NCBI GenBank assembly: GCA_024347235.1
Contig: AP025283.1
Coordinates: forward strand, 2,418,001-2,482,000
DNA from: Aliamphritea spongicola
Lineage (GTDB): Bacteria > Pseudomonadota > Gammaproteobacteria > Pseudomonadales > Balneatricaceae
DNA length: 64,000 nucleotides
Direction: 5' to 3'
Shown: piece after piece, positions 53,244-63,633 of the stretch
Layout of the letters: the number at the start of each line of letters is the position of its first letter
Position numbering within the stretch: the first letter of the stretch is position 1
Notes under the pieces: generated by a model
Databases searched by the model: none
What the model was told of the DNA's origin: nothing
The model's input: the letters and a program-made list of their open reading frames with translations, nothing else
Made by a program: the position numbers and the translations under genes

Positions 53244-54652
53244 ATGATTTGGGATGACATACAACAGGCATCACACAAAAAGCGGGCGATGGCATTTCTC
53301 AGCCAGTCATTCGACAGCTTTTATCAGCACTCCATTTCGACCGATGCCCGGGGCGTAATTGTCTGGATCAGTGAAGCCTACTTTGATTTTCTCAGGCTGA
53401 AGGAGTCACCCTCGGAAAGCATATCAGCGAGATTATCCCAACCAGCCGGTTGCCTTCTGTGATAGAAAGCGGCCAGCCAGTGTTTCTGGATTTGCTGTAT
53501 ATCAGTGACCAGTGGGTAGTGATCAGCGTTATCCTCTGAAAGACGACAACGATAAAATCATTGGTGCGTTTGGCTTTGTTGCTACCGACAGCATCAACCC
53601 ATTAATCAATAAATACAATAAGTTACAGGATGAACTTCAGGCTGCAAAAGACAAGCTAAACAGTGACAGACCCGCTACGGGCTGTCCCGTGTTATCGGTA
53701 ACAGCCCGGTGATGGGCCATGTAAAAGCAGGTACGCCAGGCCGCCCGGTTTGATATATCTGTATTGCTCACCGGGGAAACCGGCACCGGTAAAGAACTCT
53801 TTGCCCGGGCATTACATGACTTATCACCCGCAGCAGCGCGCCTTTTGTCAGCATAAACGTAGCGGCTATTCCGAATGACCTGATCGAAGCGGAGTTCTTC
53901 GGCAGTGTCGCCGGTGCTTATACGGGTGCAAGCAAGGCCGGCCGGAAAGGTAAACTGGCACTGGCAGACGGTGGCAGCCTGTTTCTGGATGAAATCGGGG
54001 ATATGCCTCTGAACGTTCAGGCCAAGCTATTGCGGGTTCTGCAAGAAAAAGAATTTTCAGCTCTGGGGTCCAATGACATTCAGACCATCGACATACGGGT
54101 AATTGCAGCAACCAGCCGGGATCTGGCCGCTATGGTAGAGCAGGGGAGTTTCGGGCCGACCTGTATTATCGCCTGAATGCCATGCCGATCGAGCTACCGC
54201 CCTTAAGGGAACGGCTGGAAGACATTGAGTCACTGTGTGAAAGCATCATTGATGACATTTGCCTGAACCTGGGTATACCCGCCAAACAGCTGAGTTTTGC
54301 TGCCCTGCAGCTGCTCCGTCATCAGAGCTGGGTAGGGAACGTCAGGGAGCTGCGCAATGTGCTTGAACGTACCTGTGTGATGCATACCGATACCGTGATA
54401 GAAGCAGAATTTCTCAGCTCAGTGTTGCCACCCAGTAAGCAGTTGCCCGCTGAAACTGTACCGGTGCCGGTTGCCGAAGTCCCCAGGCCTCTTGCACAAA
54501 GCATTGCCGATGCCGAACGTCAGGCCATCATCAGTGCCCTGAACTATCACCGTGGCCATAAAGCCAATGCCGCCCGACAACTGGGGATTTCCAGGGCAAC
54601 CCTGTATACAAAAATGGACAAACTCGGCCTCGGTAGCGGCGCAACTAATTAA
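53244..54652 (+). CDS. Sigma-54-dependent activator with PAS domain (HbcR-like)
   Basis: Enhancer-binding protein, about 470 residues once six frame breaks are corrected (near 53423, 53526, 53672, 53725, 53836 and 54148). N-terminal PAS-like domain ([20 protein letters not shown]). AAA+ domain: Walker [21 protein letters not shown]; the GAYTGA loop that contacts sigma-54; Walker [14 protein letters not shown]; sensor [12 protein letters not shown] and [19 protein letters not shown]-terminal Fis-type helix-turn-helix: [20 protein letters not shown]. Divergent from bdhA-dctPQM and close to its promoter. In Pseudomonas aeruginosa a comparable activator (PA2005, HbcR) with RpoN controls bdhA, which supports the same role here. 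Confidence 0.85.
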
Positions 54653-55523
54653 CCATCAGTTTTACTGAGAATCCGGCTGGCCGCTTCCCTTAGCCGTTCT
54701 GTCAGTCGCTGGCTGATCCGCGGGTCGATAGCCGAGGAGCAGATCATATTCATTTTCAGCACCTGATTATTATCCAGCCGCGGGTCGTCAAGGGGTTTAA
54801 CGGTCGAAGAGCGTACCGAAGATTCCGGCAGTAAAGACACTGCAAAGCCGGCAGCCACCGCCGCAGCGATGTTTTCCAGCACGGTACTGCTGAACACCCG
54901 CTCATAGGGAATCTGACAGGCCTGCAACTGTTGCAGTGCCAGATCCCTGACAATGCAGTTTTCTTCCAGCAGGGCAAATGGCAGGGGCTTTGATTCCGTG
55001 CACTGATGCCCGTATGAACCACACCACTGTAACCGTTCCGTCCAGATCAGCTGTTCATCCCGGTATTGTTCTTCACCGGCGACAATGGCGATATCCAGTT
55101 GTCCTGCGGCCAGCATCTGGCGCAGGTTGCGGCTGCGGTCACAGACGATCCGGGCATCAAGATTAGGCATTTCAGCCGCCAGTACCGGCAGAAAGTCCTG
55201 CAGAAAATCCTGGGCATAATCCGTGGGAATACCGAAACGGACCTTACCGGCCAGCGGCGTTTCCGCCAACGCACCGAAGGTTGCTGCATTAAGCTTAAGG
55301 AACTGTTCGCAGTAGCCCATCAGGATCTCACCGGATTCCGTCAGCCGGATTCCCTGATTATTCCGTTGCATCAACTGGCAGCCCAGCTGTTCCTCAAGGC
55401 GTTTGATTTGCATGCTGACGGCGGCATGGGAACGGTGCACGGTTTCGGCGGCTTTTTAAACTCGCCGGTCTGTACAACAGCAGCAAAGGTGCGTAACAAA
55501 TCAAGATCAAGCAGAGGAAGCAT
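54649..55523 (-). CDS. LysR-family transcriptional regulator
   Basis: 291 residues after one A is restored near 55457; the repaired start is ATG 55523, MLPLLDLDLLRTFAAVVQTG followed by EFKKAAETV. Effector domain with VRFGIPTDYAQDFL and IVAGEEQYRDEQLIWT. Divergent from the MDR oxidoreductase operon 143 bases away and convergent with the sigma-54 activator, whose stop it overlaps by a few bases. Confidence 0.87.
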
Positions 55524-55666
55524 AACAGGACCGTTATTTAGTTTTTCTGAATCACAGATTCTAAATTATTTGTTTGCCTGAATAACAGCTGTTTTTAAGC
55601 TGACTATCAACCTAAGCGTTAAAACTAATCATAAGAACTCATTATAAAAACTTTGCGGAGAATCCG

Positions 55667-56775
55667 ATGTCTGGCAACAAGTCTGAATTACCTCAAACAA
55701 TGGCTGCTGTGCTGTTAACCGGTCACGGTGGCTTTGATCAGCTCAGTTACCGTACGGACGTGCCTGTACCCGCACCGGCGGCCGGGGAAGTGCTGATAAA
55801 AGTCGGGGCAAGTGCGATTAACAATACCGACATCAACACCCGTATCGGCTGGTATTCAAAAGCCGTCAGCGGTGATACCAATGCCGGCGGCAGTGAAGGG
55901 TTTGATGAGATTAATGATGACGATGCCTCATGGTCCGGTATTCCGCTGCAACTGCCACGGATTCAGGGCTGCGATGTTTGTGGTGAAATCGTTGCTGTCG
56001 GTGAAGGCGTCTCACCGGAACGCATAGGTGAGCGTGTTCTGGTGCGCAACCTGCAGCAACCGCCGGGAAGCGACAACCCGTTTGAATGCTTTACCTACGG
56101 CTCCGAATGTGACGGCGGTTATGCGGAATATACGCTTTCCCAGTCCGGGAAGCTTTCTCTGTAAAAGCTCTATGACCGATGCTGAGCTGGCATCCTTTCC
56201 CTGTGCTTACTCAACCGCAGAGAACATGCTGGACCGGATGAATCTGAGCAGCGGCGAAAGGGTGCTGATCACCGGTGCTTCCGGTGGTGTGGGATCTGCA
56301 GCCGTGCAACTGGCCAAACGTCGTGGTGCACGGATTATTGCCGTGTGCAGCCCGGCTAAAGCAGATGAGCTGCTTGCGCTGGGGGCCGAAGTAGTCATTA
56401 ACCGGGGCGACAACCTGATCAAAGTCCTCGGCAAAGACAGCCTCGATGCCGTGGTGGATCTGGTAGCCGGTGATCAGTGGCCTGAATTACTGGATATTCT
56501 CCGTCCGGGGCCGTTACGCGGTAGCAGGTGCAATTGCAGGGCCGCTGGTTGAGCTGGATGTACGCAGCCTGTACCTCAAGGATCTGACATTCTTCGGCTG
56601 CACCTACCAGCCCCGCCATGTGTTCGAAAATCTGGTGTCTTATATCGAAAAGGGCGAGCTAAAACCTCTGGTGGCCAAACGCTATCCGCTGGAGTCCATT
56701 GTTGAAGCACAGCAGGCATTCCTGGATAAAGGCTTTACCGGCAAACTGGTATTACTGCCCCAGCGTGACAGCTGA
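55667..56775 (+). CDS. Medium-chain dehydrogenase/reductase (zinc-type alcohol dehydrogenase-like)
   Basis: 370 residues after correcting two breaks, each needing two bases (near 56160 and 56510). N-terminal catalytic domain with AGEVLIKVGASAINNTDINT and a GCDVCGEIVAVGEGVSPERI turn; Rossmann part GERVLITGASGGVGSAAVQL and RPGGRYAVAGAIAGP. The structural-zinc cysteine cluster is not evident, so it may be a quinone-reductase-like member. First gene of a two-gene unit with the enolase-superfamily gene, 35 bases apart. Confidence 0.82.
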
Positions 56776-56810
56776 ACTGACAGAGCATCCGGTTATTCAG
56801 GAGTGAACAT

Positions 56811-57918
56811 ATGAAAATCCGTCAAATCGATGTCTGGCAAAAGGATCTGCCCATTCAGGGACCTGCCTATAAAATGGCACTGCAAACCCTCACTGAGCTG
56901 GATACAACCCTGGTTCGCATCACCACAGACACAGGCCTGCAAGGCTGGGGAGAGGTGTGTCCGCTGGGGCCCGCTTATCAGCCTCAGCATGCTGCCGGGG
57001 CACGGGCCGCTATCGGTGAGATCGCGCCCCATTTGCTGGGTGAAAATCCACTGCATACGGAACGGATAAACCACCGTATGCATCAGGCCCTGTGCGGCAG
57101 CCTGTATGCTAAGTCTGCCATCGACATGGCCTGCTGGGATATCAGCGGCAAGGCTTACAACAGCAGGGTCTGTGATTTGCTGGGCGGCGCAGTACGGGAA
57201 ACCATTCCGTCATACTATGCCATCGGCCTGAGCAGCCCGGAAGACGCTGCCAACGTCGCTGTTAAGAAGCAGGCAGAAGGTTACTGCCGGTTGCAGCTTA
57301 AAGTGGGTGGCCGCGCACTGGAAGAAGATATCGCCTGCGTTAAAAGGTAGCTGAAGTACTGACGGCCGGCACTGCACTGGCGGTTGATGCCAACCGTGGG
57401 CTGAACGTTAATGATGCTATACAGCTTTCTGCAGCCTGCCGTGACATCCCCTTTATATTTGAGCAGCCGTGTCAGACCTATGAACAGTGCCTGCACCTCC
57501 GGGGAAACTGCACCATCCGCTGTGGCTGGATGAAGTCATCGACGACCTGAACGCCCTGTTACGCGCCGTCCGTGATAACGCTGCTGAAGGCTTCGGTATG
57601 AAACAGAGCAGAATAGGGGGCATCAGCCAGATGCGTACCGCCCGAGAAATCTGTGCGGTTGCCGGCTTACCCATGACCTGTGATGACAGCTGGGGCGGTG
57701 ATCTGGTTGCCGCTAGCTGCGTGCACCTTGGTGCAACGGTGACAGGCAACCTGTTTGCCGGCAGCTGGATTGCAGCCCCGTATATTGACGGGCACTACGA
57801 TAGTCAGAACCCTGTGGTGATAAATAACGGTGTGCTGAAAGTGCCGGCAGGAGCAGGATTAGGTGTCATACCTGACAGCGCACTGCTGGGTACGCCGGCG
57901 ATGTCTCTCAGTCTCTGA
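56811..57918 (+). CDS. Enolase-superfamily enzyme (mandelate racemase/muconate lactonizing type)
   Basis: 369 residues after two A repairs (near 57348 and 57508). Capping domain: TGLQGWGEVCPLGPAYQPQH, then SLYAKSAIDMACWDISGKAY. Barrel: CRLQLKVGGRALEEDIACVK (base Lys); metal ligands in AVDANRGL, FEQPCQ and WLDEVID; second Lys in FGMKQSRIGGI; then TCDDSWGGDLVAASCVHLGA. The pattern is closest to cis-3-hydroxyproline dehydratases and hydroxyproline-betaine epimerases, suggesting a proline- or betaine-like substrate (family inference). Stop is 8 bases from the convergent DddP-like gene. Confidence 0.82.
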
Positions 57919-57926
57919 CAGGCCAC

Positions 57927-59161
57927 TCAGCTGAGTAAAACCTCCTCAAACGGGTAACGGCTGATGGTTTCGCAGCCATCTTTCGTTACCCGTACCATCT
58001 GTTCAAGTTTAACCCCTTCACAGCCGTTATCCGCGCCGGAATAACTTTCTACGCACATCACCATGTTTTCCTGAAGTACATCATCATAAGTGTTATGCCG
58101 GCTGTCTTCAGGGTAATAGATCTTAGGGTACTCATCAGACAGGCCCGCACCATGAAATGCACAGACATAGCGACGTGCCCGGTATTGTTGTTGCCGGGCA
58201 AACGCCAGTTCAGCCAGCTCATTAAAGCCGACACCGGGGCGAATCAACTCAGTGTTGTACTGAATTTCTTCCCAGGCATGGCGGTAGGCGTCTTTCTGCT
58301 CAGTACTTGGTGGCAAGTCGCCGCACAGCCAGGTGCGAGAAATGTCTGCCAGGTAGCCGTGGGGGCCGATCATATCCGTATCAAAGGCCACCAGTTCGCC
58401 AGACTGAATCACCCGGTTAGTGGCTTCCTGCAACCAGGGATTGGTACGGGGGCCGGACGCCAGCATCTTGCCTTCAATCCAGTCGCCGCCGTGGGCAATA
58501 TTCACCTGATGCAGCACCGACCAGAGCTGGTTCTCGGTAATACCCGGCCGCAACGCCTGCTGCATCTGAGCAATGCCGTACTCGGCAACTGCCACGGACT
58601 GCTCAATACAGGCCAGCTCGACAGGGTGTTTAATCATCCGCGCCTGTTCCACCAGACATTCAGCATCTGCCAGCTGAAACCCTTCATGCACCAGCTGCTG
58701 GGAAATCAGCGGTGAAAGCCGCTCCAGTGCCAGCACGCCGTCACAGAGTCGGTGCTTATCCATGAATACACCGATATCCGCCACCAGTTGGCGGCAGTTT
58801 TCGGTCAGATCTACGCCGCCATCAAACGGGGTTACAAAGCGGAAGGGCAATAGTCATCCACCAGGCTGTAATGCCGCTGGCTGGCACCAAACAGGGTGAC
58901 CGGTCCTTCAAGGGGAATGAACAGATACGCGGTGGGAATATGTGCCTGAAACATCTGATATTCAACAAAGTTGACCGCATACCTCAGGCTCACAGGGCTT
59001 GCCAGCACACAAAGACTGACGTCTTGCAGACGCATTTGCTGACGTATTCTTTCCAGCCGGTAGCTGTGCATTTCTGCGAGTTGTTTGTCAGGTATTGATG
59101 ATAAAACCAGATTCTCTTCCACTGGGTAGTCTCCGTTGGTGCTGATTGCAGAACCAGCCAT
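57927..59161 (-). CDS. M24 metallopeptidase-fold protein resembling DMSP lyase DddP
   Basis: 411 residues after one C is restored near 58851. The stretch GGDWIEGKMLASGPRTNPWL, then VAFDTDMIGPHGYLADISRT, matches DddP far better than Xaa-Pro peptidases. Metal ligands: two Asp in FDTD, Asp in ADISRTW, His in CAFHGAGLSDEY, Glu in MCVESYSG and Glu in GVKLEQMVRV. The Asp six residues after the His corresponds to the proposed catalytic Asp of DddP (recalled from the literature). DddP cleaves DMSP to dimethyl sulfide and acrylate. The protein is about 35 residues shorter than Roseobacter DddP, and related M24 proteins of unknown activity exist, so the assignment is provisional. Confidence 0.65.
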
Positions 59162-59245
59162 ACTGCTTGCCGGTCATGTTCAGTATCAGCAACCGGTCAT
59201 GAGGCAACAAACGGAATTTCCCACAGCAGCCATCGGAGTTTTCGA

Positions 59246-60125
59246 TCAGTTAAGCTGGCCTGCCAGCCAGTGACTGAACGCTTCAGCCATCGGATTGGCA
59301 GTGCCCTCAGGCCAGACAAGATAATAGCGATAGGGGACGCCAGAAGCTGCTGAGTATCGCCGAGCAGGGGGACCAGTGCGCCGGCGCTCAGTTCCTCACG
59401 TATATGCACGGTATGAATTAGTGCAATTCCTGACCGTTCAGCGCCGCCCGGACTGCCAGCGCCTCGGTAGGCAGGCTTAACTGACGCCCACAGGCTGGAG
59501 AAGTCATGCCTTGTAATTCAAACCAGTCATTCCAGCGGGGAAGTCTTTTATACGGGCGGGCCAGTCCACTGTTATGAACGTGACAGGTTCTCCCCGGGAA
59601 AAATCAGCCGTCAGCGCAGGGCTGGCAACCGCAATATACCGGTCAGCCCCCAGAGGTAGGGCGGTACAGCCCGGATACCGTCCGAGCCCCTGACGCACCG
59701 CGACATCCACCTGATCCTGGCGAAAGTCCACCAGATGGTTTGAGACAAGTATCCGGGTATCGACACCCGGAAAGGCATTCTGAAACCGGTCAATGTGACT
59801 CATCAGAAACTGTTCGGCAAAGGTAGTTGTGGTACTGATGGTAAAAACAGAGCGGGCCTGTAACTGTTTAATATCTGCAATGCCTTCGTTCAGCAACGTA
59901 AAAGCCTGATGGGTTTTGGTGGCCAGCATTTCACCCGCTTCGGTCAGGCTCACCCTGCGGGTATGCCGTACAAACAGTTCGGTATTCAGCAGTGACTCAA
60001 GGGCACGGATTCTCTGACTCACCGCCGCAGGGCTGACACAAAGCTCATCCGCAGCTTTCTGAAAACTGAGACGTCTGGCTGCGGCATCAAAAACGCAGCT
60101 GCTCAACGGGAGGTAATGATGACAT
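59246..60125 (-). CDS. LysR-family transcriptional regulator (GcvA-like)
   Basis: 294 residues after four breaks are corrected (near 60085, needing two T residues, and 59527, 59428 and 59334). Start ATG 60125 gives MSSLPPVEQLR, then FDAAARRLSFQKAADELCVS and PAAVSQRIRALESLL. Effector domain VDVAVRQGLGRYPG; restored C-terminus SPYRYYLVWPEGTANPMAEA then FSHWLAGQLN. It lies upstream of the DddP-like gene on the same strand, 84 bases apart, and may be co-transcribed with or control it. Confidence 0.85.
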
Positions 60126-60280
60126 GTTCGAAACCTGTTGGGATCTGAGAACCAAAAGCGTACAGGAGCGCCTTCTTACAGAAAAGCATAACTTAACTAT
60201 AGAGACATAGATTGTCGTTTGTCCCTGTTACCCGGATCACCTAGGCTGTCCCGTAAAATTATCCCAGAGGAGTTAAGCGA

Positions 60281-60676
60281 ATGCCTGAACAACATCGGGG
60301 CAGTTGCCTGTGTGGTGAAGTGAGTTATGAGATTAGAGGGGCACTCCGCCCGGTAGTTGCCTGCCATTGCCGGCAGTGCCAGAAAACCAGCGGCTCATAT
60401 GTGATGGCCAGTCAGTGTCAGGCTGCTGACCTTGTCATTATCGGTGAGAGCCTGAAATGGTTTACCTCTTCAGAGACTGCAGAAAGAGGCTTCTGCGGTA
60501 CCTGTGGCAGTAACCTTTTCTGGCGGCGGTTTGGCAAAGATTATGTGAGCATTTTCGCAGGCGGACTGGATCTGCCTACCGGTCTGGTGCTTGAAAGCCA
60601 GATTCACTGTGAGTCAAAAGGGGACTACTACAGCCTGCCTGAAGTACAGCAGGTGGAACAAAGCCAGCTTAACTGA
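60281..60676 (+). CDS. GFA-family (CENP-V/glutathione-dependent formaldehyde-activating) zinc protein
   Basis: Intact 131-residue zinc-binding protein. Cys ligands in GSCLCGEVSYE and ACHCRQCQKTSG and in FCGTCGSNLFWRR follow the family order. A good AGGAG precedes the ATG. The family name comes from a proposed S-hydroxymethyl-glutathione synthase; activity of most members is unproven. Confidence 0.88.
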   Translation: MPEQHRGSCLCGEVSYEIRGALRPVVACHCRQCQKTSGSYVMASQCQAADLVIIGESLKWFTSSETAERGFCGTCGSNLFWRRFGKDYVSIFAGGLDLPTGLVLESQIHCESKGDYYSLPEVQQVEQSQLN

Positions 60677-60700
60677 AAGCGGGCTCTGCGGAAGGAAAGC

Positions 60701-60722
60701 AGGCCTGCACATTAGCAGGCCT
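60701..60722. terminator. Bidirectional hairpin terminator
   Basis: Perfect 8-bp stem AGGCCTGC / GCAGGCCT with ACATTA loop between the convergent GFA and GGDEF-EAL genes. Confidence 0.65.
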
Positions 60723-60735
60723 TAATCGCATGTGA

Positions 60736-63280
60736 TTATTCCTGAACAGCCGGAACCGGAAGCATCATTTCCAAGATACGTTCAGGACTCACCGGTTTGC
60801 TGAAGTAGTACCCCTGAATCTGATCACAATCTTTATCTTTCAGAAACGCCATCTGCTCAGCGGTTTCAACACCTTCAGCAACCACTTTAAAGCCAAGGTT
60901 TTTGGCCATCAGGATGATTGTTGAGACCAGCATCTCGCTGTCCGGATCCCCGGAATTCCCTGCATAAAACTCCGGTCGATCTTCAGAAAATCGACCTGCA
61001 ACTGTGTCAGCATGCTGAGGCTGGAAAAGCCGGTGCCGAAATCATCCAGCGAAATACTTAAACCCAGATTGCGTAAATGCCGCAAGCTTCTGCTCACAGA
61101 CTTGAGATCTTCCAACAGGCAGCTTTCGGTAATTTCTATGTCCAGCAAGCTGGGTTGCAAATGACTGTGCTTCAGGGCTTTTTCCACCTGGCCAATCACC
61201 GCCTGCTGCTTGAACTGCAGCGCAGAAACATTCACTGATACATGCAGATCTTCAATGCCCTGAGCCTGCCAGCGCTGACACTGCTGTGCAGCCTGATCCA
61301 GTACCCAGCTGCCAATTTCATTAATCAGCCCCAGATCTTCTGCCAGGGGTATAAACTGATCCGGCGGTACCCGGCCCAGCTCTTTGTCCTGCCAGCGAAG
61401 CAGGGCTTCTACGCCGACGATCCGCTCACTGTCCAGCGCCCGTTTGGGCTGATACTCCAAAAACAACTCATTATTGGCCAGCGCGCCTCTCAAGCGGCTT
61501 TCCATTTTAAGGTGCAGATGAGACAGCTCATCCATTTTTGAAGAGTAGAAGTGAAACGTATTGCGGCCAGTCTGTTTTGCGCGGTACATGGCTATATCGG
61601 CGTTTTTAAGCAGAGTTTCCCGGTCTTCGCCATCTTCCGGATAAATTGCGCAGCCAATACTGGCCGAGACATAAAGTTCATTATCCTCAACAATCACCGG
61701 CTGCTGCAGACATTCTGAAATGCGCTGCACCGCACGGCCAACAGTGTCCGCATCGGATACTTCTGTGAGCATCAAAATCAGTTCATCGCCGCCGATACGG
61801 GCAAGGGTATCGCCTTCACGGATAATATTCTTCAGCCTGTCTGCGGTTTCTATCAGGACTTTATCGCCAATGGTATGCCCCAGGGTATCGTTGATACGCT
61901 TGAAGTGATCCAGATCGATAAACAACAGAGCGAGGTTACAACTGTCACGGTGTGCGCCGGCCAGCGCCACATCCAGGCGGTCAAACAGCAATTGTCGGTT
62001 AGGCAGCTTGGTCAGCGCATCATAATAAGCCAGGTTTTCAATGATCTGCTCGGACTTTTTACGCTCGGTAATGTCACTGAAAATACCGGCATACAGAGAA
62101 CGGCCACTGTTTGGTTCCAGAATGCGGGTAATGGTCAGCCATTCCAGATATACCTCGCCGTTCTTACGACGGTTCCAGATTTCACCTTTCCACTGGCCCT
62201 GGGTATTAATGTAATGCCACATCTGCTGATAAAACTCAGCATCATGCTTGCCGGAACTGATCAGGCTTGCCTTCTGACCAAGTGCTTCCGACTCTGAATA
62301 GCCGGTAAGAATACTGAAGGCCGGGTTGATCGACTCGATAATGCCGTCATCATTAGTCACCATGATGCCGTCCATGGAAGCCTCTATGAGTGTATGGGCC
62401 ATGTGCAGCTGCTGAGCGGCATCCTGCAGGTCCGCGGATTGATTCGCCAGTGCAGCGCGCAGGCGGCGAACGTAAGTCTGCTCGATATTATTGAGAATAT
62501 CGCCGAAAGAAATCAGCCCGGCGAACTTTCCGGCATCATCATTTACGCCAATATGGCGGATACAGCGTTTCTGCATCAGAGAACGGGTGGCCAGCAAACT
62601 CATCGAGCGAGGCACACTGATCAGCGGTGTGCTCATCACATCAGCCAGGGGAAGATCACGGTAACCTTCACCGATCAGACGCACCAGATCCCGTTGGGTC
62701 AGCATGCCCACAGGTTCACCCGGGCGGTAACAACCAGGGCATCCTGTCCGTGCTCACGCATCAGGGCCACTGCTTCACTGAACATCTGTTGCTGGTCCAG
62801 TGTGACCGTATGCCTTACCGGCAGCAGGGAATCTATCTCTGTCATGCTGAGGAAAAACTCAGCGTTCTGATGCATAACCACATCCGTCTGGGACAGCATT
62901 CCCTGCAGCTCACCGTTTTCAGTCGTCACGATCAGGTGACGGATATTCTGCCGGCGAAACTCCAGGGCGGCATCGTCCAGCGTTGTTTGCATATCAATGG
63001 TATACAGTGACGTGCTCATAAACGCAGACACTGGCCGGTTAAGCGAAGCGGTATCCGTAAAATCCACCCGTAATGCATCTGCCTCTGTCCAGATGCCTAC
63101 CGGAATCTGATCAGCAACAATCACAATGGAACTGCAGTTTTCGGCCTGCATCATCGCAGTGGCTGTTTTAAGACTGATATCCGGCGTACAGGTTAAAACC
63201 TGGCACTGCGCCGCATCCCTGACGAGTTTGTCTGAACGGGCAGAAGAGGGGTAAACGTTGAAAAAGACACAGTAATCCAT
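60736..63280 (-). CDS. Cyclic-di-GMP protein with four CBS motifs, PAS, GGDEF and EAL domains
   Basis: 848 residues after two repairs (near 62707 and 60950). Residues 25-280: two CBS pairs (repeats such as VSAFMSTSLYTID and ADVMSTPLISVPRSM), likely binding a nucleotide. About 305-430: PAS with ASMDGIMVTNDDGIIESINP. About 435-600: GGDEF domain, active-site motif ARIGGDELILML (GGDEL instead of GGDEF), preceded by DALTKLPNRQLLFDRLD. About 610-848: EAL domain with GVEALLRWQDKEL, SLDDFGTGFSSLSML, VVAEGVET and GYYFSKPVSPE. Both catalytic motifs look competent. No membrane helix, so cytoplasmic. It presumably tunes c-di-GMP in response to adenylate and a PAS ligand. Confidence 0.9.
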
Positions 63281-63633
63281 TTTCTGTTGCTGGAAAGCGA
63301 CAGAGTGTACTGAAAGCCGGATTCTTCAGTTTAGATTCAGGTCAATTTTTGTTTGATTTGAGAGGCTTTTTCATTCTCAAACCCATATTAATATTCAAAC
63401 ACAGAAGTGAATATTAAGAAGATTACCCATATCGGGCGAAGTAATTGATCAGCGCCGCATATTTTACCGCCAATGCATCGTACGATCGTGGTTTACTGCA
63501 CAGAAAGAGCTTTCAGTGCAATTATCCAATAGTGGTGTTTTTGTTAACAAATTCAAACAAAACAAGCTATCTTTACAAGACCACAGGGACAGATTAACAG
63601 CAGCGGATGATAAAGGTTTATACGACTCAGTAG
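63281..63633. other. Divergent intergenic region
   Basis: About 350 bases. A 7-bp inverted repeat TTTGAGA / TCTCAAA lies near 63357-63381. An apparent small reading frame at 63516 has no family resemblance and I do not accept it. Promoters for both flanking signalling genes are expected here. Confidence 0.35.
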
